64,000 nt of DNA from Paraburkholderia tropica (GTDB lineage: Bacteria > Pseudomonadota > Gammaproteobacteria > Burkholderiales > Burkholderiaceae): the NCBI RefSeq assembly GCF_900109265.1, contig NZ_FNZM01000007.1, positions 186,001-250,000 on the forward strand. The letters run 5' to 3'. The position numbers and the translations under genes are program-made. How positions within the stretch are numbered: the first letter of the stretch is position 1; each line of letters begins with the position of its first letter. The notes beneath the pieces are model-generated. The model did no database searches, was not told the DNA's origin, and was given only the letters and a program-made list of their open reading frames with translations. Below are positions 59,648 through 64,000 of the stretch, piece after piece.

Positions 59648-59690
59648 GGTAGGGGGGTATATTACCCAAATAGGGTGAGGGGGTATACTA
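59648..59690. promoter_or_regulatory. Tandem RcnR/CsoR-type G-tract operators
   Basis: GGTAGGGGGGTATATTA (59648-59664) and GGTGAGGGGGTATACTA (59674-59690) are direct repeats agreeing at 14 of 17 positions and 26 bp apart. Each is a run of five or six G flanked by TA-rich arms, like RcnR sites. They lie 77-119 bases upstream of rcnA. Confidence 0.75.
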
Positions 59691-59738
59691 ATTCGCACTG
59701 GTTTGCGCTATTTCCCCGTGATTCTCGCGCCCGTTTCG

Positions 59739-59768
59739 TTGCGGGGCATTTCTCGATGCGCTTATAAT
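59739..59768 (+). promoter_or_regulatory. Sigma-70-type promoter
   Basis: TATAAT at 59763-59768 is a perfect -10; TTGCGG at 59739-59744 is a fair -35 with 18-base spacing. It would drive the small gene at 59895, leaving a ~120-base leader in which I see no gene. Confidence 0.6.
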
Positions 59769-59894
59769 CCAGGCTCTTTTCGGGCAGTCGCCGCGCCTCG
59801 CGCGCGCCTGCCGTCTGCTGACTCCCGAGCGCGCGCCGTGCCCTGACGCGAGGCCGTCACAGCTTGCGACGCGCGTCGCATCGATGTGAATTCC

Positions 59895-60233
59895 ATGAAG
59901 AAAAAACGCTGGATTGCGCTGCTGTGCCTGATTCTTTCGGCGGCAGCGCTGGCGCACTTCCTGCGCCCGCGCTACACGCCCGCCGAGCGCGACTATTACA
60001 CCGTGCTGTTCTGTCTGGTGAAGAACAACGGCATCGACGATCCGCGCAAGGACATGCGCGATATGGTCGAAAACGGCAACTCCGATTACGCGCTGCACAA
60101 GCAGGAATACAACCCGGCGGCCGCCAACGACGCGCTGGCGCGCTTCGACAAGCTCGGTAGCGAGGATCAGCGGGCGGCGGGGCAGAGCCGTGCGGAATGC
60201 CAGCGTTTGCTGGGCTTGAACGCCCAGCGCTAG
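59895..60233 (+). CDS. Small membrane-anchored or secreted protein, unknown function
   Basis: 112 residues: MKKKRWIALLCLILSAAALAHF is a signal or anchor segment with no clear cleavage site, followed by a soluble, charged, helical domain (RYTPAERDYYTVLFCLVKNNGIDDPRKDMRDMVE). No family is recognised. The ATG chosen gives the better signal start; another ATG lies three codons upstream. It stands alone with its own promoter and is closed by a hairpin. Confidence 0.7.
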   Translation: MKKKRWIALLCLILSAAALAHFLRPRYTPAERDYYTVLFCLVKNNGIDDPRKDMRDMVENGNSDYALHKQEYNPAAANDALARFDKLGSEDQRAAGQSRAECQRLLGLNAQR

Positions 60234-60274
60234 ACACGCCAGGCAAGCTGGACAAACGCGGCGGGAAGAGAGCA

Positions 60275-60297
60275 GGCGCTCGCGCGATGCGAGCGCC
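60275..60297. terminator. Hairpin between convergent genes
   Basis: GGCGCTCGC-gcgat-GCGAGCGCC is a perfect 9-bp stem in the gap between two facing genes. No T-run. Confidence 0.55.
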
Positions 60298-60318
60298 CGA
60301 AGTGCGGCACGTCGTGAC

Positions 60319-62109
60319 TTATTCGTGCGCCGCGGATTGAAGCTTCGCCGTGGCATCGCCGAACTGCAACGCGGCCAGTTGCGCATACAGCGGCGAGCTT
60401 TCGAGCAGATCCGCGTGACGCCCTTGCGCGACGATGCGGCCATGCTCCAGCACCACGATGCGGTCGGCCTGCTGCACGGTCGCCAGCCGATGCGCGATCA
60501 CCAGCGTGGTGCGATTCTGCGCGGCGTTGTCGAGCGCCGTCTGCACGAGCCGTTCGCTGGCGGCGTCGAGCGCGCTGGTGGCTTCGTCGAGCAGCAGAAT
60601 CGGCGGGTCCTTGAGAATCGCGCGGGCAATCGCGATGCGCTGGCGCTGTCCGCCCGAGAGCCGCACGCCGCGCTCGCCGAGGAACGTGTCATAGCCTTCC
60701 GGCAATTGCTCGATGAACCCGGCGGCGGCGGCCATGTCGGCGGCACGGCGCACTTCGTCGAGCGTGGCGTCCGGCATGCCGTAGCGGATGTTGTCGAGCA
60801 CGCTGCCCGAAAAAATCACCGATTCCTGCAACACCACGCCGATCGCCTGGCGCAACGAGGCGAGCGTCACATCGCGCGTCGGCACGCCGTTGATGAGGAT
60901 GCGGCCCGACTGCGGATCGTAGAAACGCAGCAGCAACTGGAACAGCGTGGTCTTGCCCGCACCCGACGGCCCGACCAGCGCGACATGCTCGCCCGGTCGC
61001 ACATCGAGCGAAAAGCCCGCGAGCGCCGCGATGCCAGGCCGCGACGGATACGAAAAGCCCACGTTCTCGAAACGGATGCCGTCGCCCTGCGCGGGCAGCG
61101 GCACGGGCTTGTCGGCTTCTTCCACCGGCGAGCGCGCCGCCAGCAACTGCAACAGCCGCTCGGTCGCGCCCGCCGCGCGCTGCAGATCGCCCCAGACTTC
61201 GGCCACCGCGCCCACGGCGCCCGCCGTGAACACCGCGTAGAGAATGAACTGCGAGAGCTGGCCGCCCGTCATGCTGCCCGCGAGCACCGCCTTCGCGCCG
61301 AGCCAGAGCACGAACACGATGGCCGCGAACACGAACACGATCACCACGGCCGTCAGGCTCGCGCGCGCCCGGATGCGCGTGAGCGCGGTGTCGAACGCGG
61401 CTTCGACCGCGCCGCCGAAGCGCTTCGTCTCATAGCCTTCCTGCGTGTACGACTGCACGGTCGGCATCGCATTGAGCACTTCGCCGGCCAGCGCGCTCGC
61501 ATTCGCGACCTTGTCCTGACTCGCGCGCGAGAGCCGCCGCACCCGCCGCCCGAACACGACGATCGGCAGCACCACGACGATCAGCGTCGCAATGATGTAG
61601 CCGGACAGCACCGGGCTGGTGGCCACCAGCATCGTCACGCCGCCGACGGTCAGCAGCGCGTTGCGCAGGCCGAGCGACAGGCTGGTGCCGACCACGGCCT
61701 GGATCAGCGTGGTGTCGGTGGTGAGGCGCGAGAGCACTTCGCCCGTCTGCGTGGTTTCGAAGAATTGTGGGCTCATGCGCATGACGTGCGTGTAGACCGC
61801 GCGCCGCAGATCGGCCGTCACGCGCTCGCCGAGCCACGAGACCCAGTAGAAACGCAGCGCGGTGGCGGCCGCGAGGATCAGCGACACGACGAACAGCGCG
61901 ATGAAATAGCGATCGATATGCGCGCGGTTGCCGCTGGCGAAGCCGCGATCGATCAGATACTTGAACGCGACGGGCAGCGCCAGCGTCGCGCCCGCCGAGG
62001 TCAGCAGCGCGAGAAAGGCGAGCGCCCAGCGCCCGGCATAAGGGCGCAGGAACGGCAACAGGGCGAACAGCGGGGCGACGCGCGACGAGCGGACGGCGGC
62101 TTCTGGCAT
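60319..62109 (-). CDS. MsbA-like ABC exporter (fused membrane and ATPase domains)
   Basis: 596 residues from MPEAAVRSSRVAPLF. Six membrane helices in the first ~320 residues (SRLTTDTTLIQAVVGTSLSLGLRN lies in the inter-helix coupling region) are followed by an ATPase: Walker A GPSGAGKTT, signature RLSGGQRQRIAIARAILKDPPILLLDEATSALD, switch LVIAHRLATV. This is a half-size exporter that acts as a homodimer. The substrate is unknown; close relatives carry lipids or drugs. An upstream ATG at 62157 adds 16 unlikely residues. It lies 69 bases after the small membrane protein gene. Confidence 0.92.
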   Translation of the reverse strand: MPEAAVRSSRVAPLFALLPFLRPYAGRWALAFLALLTSAGATLALPVAFKYLIDRGFASGNRAHIDRYFIALFVVSLILAAATALRFYWVSWLGERVTADLRRAVYTHVMRMSPQFFETTQTGEVLSRLTTDTTLIQAVVGTSLSLGLRNALLTVGGVTMLVATSPVLSGYIIATLIVVVLPIVVFGRRVRRLSRASQDKVANASALAGEVLNAMPTVQSYTQEGYETKRFGGAVEAAFDTALTRIRARASLTAVVIVFVFAAIVFVLWLGAKAVLAGSMTGGQLSQFILYAVFTAGAVGAVAEVWGDLQRAAGATERLLQLLAARSPVEEADKPVPLPAQGDGIRFENVGFSYPSRPGIAALAGFSLDVRPGEHVALVGPSGAGKTTLFQLLLRFYDPQSGRILINGVPTRDVTLASLRQAIGVVLQESVIFSGSVLDNIRYGMPDATLDEVRRAADMAAAAGFIEQLPEGYDTFLGERGVRLSGGQRQRIAIARAILKDPPILLLDEATSALDAASERLVQTALDNAAQNRTTLVIAHRLATVQQADRIVVLEHGRIVAQGRHADLLESSPLYAQLAALQFGDATAKLQSAAHE

Positions 62110-62178
62110 GGCAAGTCTCGGAGTCGAGCGAATGAGAAGGAAAGCGTGACGATACACGCAGCGGCGCTGCGGGCGATG

Positions 62179-62475
62179 TCAGTCCGGCAGCGGCCCGTTG
62201 CGCAACTGTTCGCGCTCTTGCGGCGTCATGCTTTGCCATTGCTTCCACTGACGCCATTTGCCGCGCTGGCGGCAGCCGCCGTGGCCGCGGAATCCGCCGA
62301 ACAGAATCCGGCAAAGCACGAGCAGGCCGATGGCGCGCGGATAGTCGATGGCGTGCGCATCGACGACGAGCGACGGCACGATCCAGTTCCACAGGCTCAT
62401 GACGACCCAGCCCAGCAGCGCGACGATGGCCAGCACCACCACGATCCTGGCGAAAATCTTGCGGCGAAATTGCAT
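62179..62475 (-). CDS. Small membrane protein paired with sigma factor
   Basis: 98 residues with two hydrophobic segments (VVVLAIVALLGWVVMSLWNWIVPSLV and AIGLLVLCRILFGGF) and a basic C-terminal tail (QRGKWRQWKQWQSMTPQEREQLRNG). Start chosen for the ribosome site AAGGAGA. I recall proteins with LWNW-x-P and RILFGGF motifs directly after ECF-like sigma genes in many proteobacteria. It may act as a membrane anti-sigma factor or target; that is inference. It begins 16 bases after the sigma gene. Confidence 0.75.
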   Translation of the reverse strand: MQFRRKIFARIVVVLAIVALLGWVVMSLWNWIVPSLVVDAHAIDYPRAIGLLVLCRILFGGFRGHGGCRQRGKWRQWKQWQSMTPQEREQLRNGPLPD

Positions 62476-62491
62476 GTTGTTCTCCTTCGGT

Positions 62492-63100
62492 TCAGATGTC
62501 ATAGCCGTCCCACGACGCCCGCAGACGCTCGCGCAGATGCAGCACCGCGTAACGCTTGCGCGCCAGCAGCGTGTTCACGCCCACGCCGGTCGCGGCGGCC
62601 AGTTCCTTGAAGCTGCGCCCGTCCAGTTCGTGCGCGACGAACACCTCGCGCTGGCTGGCGGGCAGTTCGTCGAGCGCGTCGCGCAGCGTGTCGAGCAGCG
62701 CCGCGCGTGCGTACGCGGCCTCGGGGCCGCCGTCGGCCGAAGGCAGCGCGAGGTCGAGGCGGTAGTCGCTGTGATCGTCGCCGGGCTCCGCACCGCTTTG
62801 GCCGTCCCCGCCGAGATCGGCGAGCGGCACTTCCTTGCGTTTTCGAAAACGGTCGACGATCCGGTTGCGCGCGACGCGAAACAGCCACGCGCCGACCTGT
62901 TCGATCGGCTCGGGCAGTCGCCAGGCCTCGACGAGTTCCTCGAAAACGTCCTGAAGGATGTCCTCGGCTTCGTCCTGGTCGATCACGCGGCGACGGATGA
63001 AACTGCGCAGCCTCGGACGCTCGCGGGCGACGGTGTCGGCGATGTCGCGGTCCGGAAGGTCCGGATGGGACAGCGGGTTCGGGGTGAGCGGCGGTTCCAT
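62492..63100 (-). CDS. Sigma-70 family (ECF-type) RNA polymerase sigma factor
   Basis: 202 residues: region 2 (RLRSFIRRRVIDQDEAEDILQDVFEELVEAW...GAWLFRVARNRIVDRFRKRKE) and region 4 (ALDELPASQREVFVAHELDGRSFKELAAATGVGVNTLLARKRYAVLHLRERL) with an acidic linker between. No region 1 or 3, so ECF-like. The start MEPPLTPNPL is preferred over a GTG 13 codons upstream. No classical anti-sigma gene is adjacent; the small membrane protein downstream takes that place. Confidence 0.9.
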   Translation of the reverse strand: MEPPLTPNPLSHPDLPDRDIADTVARERPRLRSFIRRRVIDQDEAEDILQDVFEELVEAWRLPEPIEQVGAWLFRVARNRIVDRFRKRKEVPLADLGGDGQSGAEPGDDHSDYRLDLALPSADGGPEAAYARAALLDTLRDALDELPASQREVFVAHELDGRSFKELAAATGVGVNTLLARKRYAVLHLRERLRASWDGYDI

Positions 63101-63151
63101 ACCCGTGAAGACGATTCGGGAAGGGGAATATTGTGACACCCGCCGAAGATC

Positions 63152-63179
63152 GGGTTGGGCCGCAGGCGTGGCCCAACCC
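63152..63179 (-). terminator. Hairpin after the peptide-type ABC ATPase gene
   Basis: GGGTTGGGCC and GGCCCAACCC pair perfectly (10 bp, 8-base loop) 27 bases past the stop of the leftward ABC ATPase gene and before the sigma gene. No clear T-run. Confidence 0.65.
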
Positions 63180-63205
63180 TGCGTGCGCGAAAGATTACGC
63201 GGGGA

Positions 63206-64000
63206 TTACGCCGCCGCGAGACTGGCGGGCGCCAGTTGCGCCGCGCTGACGAGCTTGCGCGTGTAGGCGTGCGCGGGCGCGTCGAGCACCGCGAGCGTGT
63301 CGCCGGTCTCGACAATCTTGCCGCCGTGCATCACCACGAGGCGATGCGAAACAGCGCGCAGCACGTCGATATCGTGGCTGATGAACACGTAGCTCAGGCC
63401 GTGACGCCGTTGCAGCGTCGTGAGCAGCGCAAGAATCTGCTGCTGGATCGAGACGTCGAGCGCGCTCGTCGGTTCGTCGAGCACGAGAATGCGCGGATTC
63501 ACCGCAAGCGCACGCGCAATCGCGATGCGCTGGCGCTGGCCGCCCGAAAACGCGGCGGGCAGCCGCGAGGCTGCGTCGGCGGGCAGGCCGGTTTCGGCCA
63601 GCAGCGCCGCCACGCGCGCGCGCCGCGCATCGGCGGGCAGATCCGGATGATGCAGCGCGAGTCCTTCCTCGACGATCTCGCCCACGGTCAGGCGCGGCGC
63701 GAGCGAGCCGAACGGGTCCTGAAACACCATTTGCACGTGGGCGGCGAGCACGCGACGTGGCGGTGATTGCGGCGCGCCATCGAGTCCATTCAGCCCCGCA
63801 AAGCGGATCGTGCCCGCCACCGGCTGCACCAGCCCGACGATGGCCGCCGCGAGCGTCGATTTCCCGCAGCCCGACTCGCCGAGCACGCCCAGCGTTTCGC
63901 CCGCGCGCAGATGCAGGTCGATGCCGTCGAGCACCGCGCTCGTCCCCGCACGCAGCACGCCGCGCCAGCCCGGCGCCCGCGCGCGATAGCCGGCGCGCAG
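63206..64000 (-). CDS. Peptide/opine-type ABC transporter ATPase (DppF/YejF-like), C-terminal part
   Basis: At least 264 residues, open to the window edge, so the N-terminus is missing. It has Walker A GESGCGKST, QMVFQDPFGSLAPRLTVGEIVEEGL, signature FSGGQRQRIAIARALAVNPRILVLDEPTSALD, the switch FISHDIDVLRAVSHRLVVMHGGKIVETGDTLAVLDAPAHAYTRKLVSA. The YTRKL ending is typical of DppF/OppF and of the second half of YejF-type double ATPases. Since no start codon with a ribosome site is seen in the window, it may be the second half of a fused ATPase. Confidence 0.9.
   Translation of the reverse strand: MRAGYRARAPGWRGVLRAGTSAVLDGIDLHLRAGETLGVLGESGCGKSTLAAAIVGLVQPVAGTIRFAGLNGLDGAPQSPPRRVLAAHVQMVFQDPFGSLAPRLTVGEIVEEGLALHHPDLPADARRARVAALLAETGLPADAASRLPAAFSGGQRQRIAIARALAVNPRILVLDEPTSALDVSIQQQILALLTTLQRRHGLSYVFISHDIDVLRAVSHRLVVMHGGKIVETGDTLAVLDAPAHAYTRKLVSAAQLAPASLAAA

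Noticed and set aside
60325..62610. 761-codon frame antisense to the MsbA-like gene
   Set aside because: Arg/His/Gln-rich mirror frame that also runs through the next gene; no recognisable fold.
1..64000. CRISPR arrays, IS elements, prophage, tRNA-linked islands
   Set aside because: I looked for regularly spaced repeats, transposase or integrase motifs and tRNA-like cloverleaf sequences and saw none. A tRNA or small-RNA covariance search would be needed to exclude RNA genes fully.

Overview
This window is GC-rich proteobacterial chromosome. Its gene content points to the Burkholderiaceae, most likely Paraburkholderia, Caballeronia or Burkholderia: OmpC-type 'QSSVTLWG/QSTVTLYG' porins, many LysR regulators, TonB receptors, and dense operons with 4-base stop/start overlaps. 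I call 54 protein genes, one degraded gene, and a set of terminators and candidate operators. I see no tRNA, rRNA, CRISPR array, insertion sequence or prophage. Function calls come from reading motifs and from remembered family features; no search was run.

Layout. 1-5.4 kb: remnant of a short-chain dehydrogenase, ahpC, a sulfite dehydrogenase/cytochrome c pair, a small conserved protein, and a DUF4865 gene divergent from its LysR regulator. 5.5-14.8 kb: a catabolic locus. A branched-chain-amino-acid-type ABC importer (with an unusual LivM-LivG-LivF triple fusion) and a gamma-glutamyltransferase run leftwards; a PuuE-like deacetylase, a GntR regulator and a flavin reductase run rightwards. A palindromic operator candidate lies between them. 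14.9-20.5 kb: a two-component system divergent from a TonB receptor and a secreted protein of unknown function.

20.6-33.6 kb is the most interesting part and looks like an oxygen-limitation cluster. It holds LysR, UbiX, a DUF554 membrane protein, class III ribonucleotide reductase (NrdD, a separately encoded glycyl-radical tail, and NrdG), a YhbP-like flavoprotein, a UbiD decarboxylase, a porin, an orphan UbiT-like protein and AdhE. Upstream of nrdD I find a near-consensus FNR site and two NrdR-like boxes whose centres are exactly 31 bp apart. The splitting of NrdD into a 590-residue body and a 60-residue glycyl-radical protein, each separately initiated, is the best candidate for something under-described here.

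33.8-43.9 kb: a second porin, a TonB receptor behind a strong Fur box, a thiamine-diphosphate enzyme overlapping an aldehyde dehydrogenase, a LysR regulator and an MFS transporter. 44.1-54.6 kb: a chemotaxis receptor, then a siderophore operon (exporter, FhuC-, FhuD- and FhuB-like importer, TonB receptor) with a Fur-like box and a divergent AraC regulator, but no siderophore synthesis genes. 54.7-58.1 kb: an MCE (PqiB-type) lipid-transport protein with two tiny upstream genes, a DUF3313 lipoprotein and a TetR regulator. 58.2-59.6 kb: a nickel/cobalt efflux operon (rcnA-rcnR-DUF1289) with a tandem G-tract operator. 59.9-64.0 kb: a small secreted protein, an MsbA-like ABC exporter, a small membrane protein with a sigma factor, and the C-terminal part of a peptide-type ABC ATPase that runs off the window.
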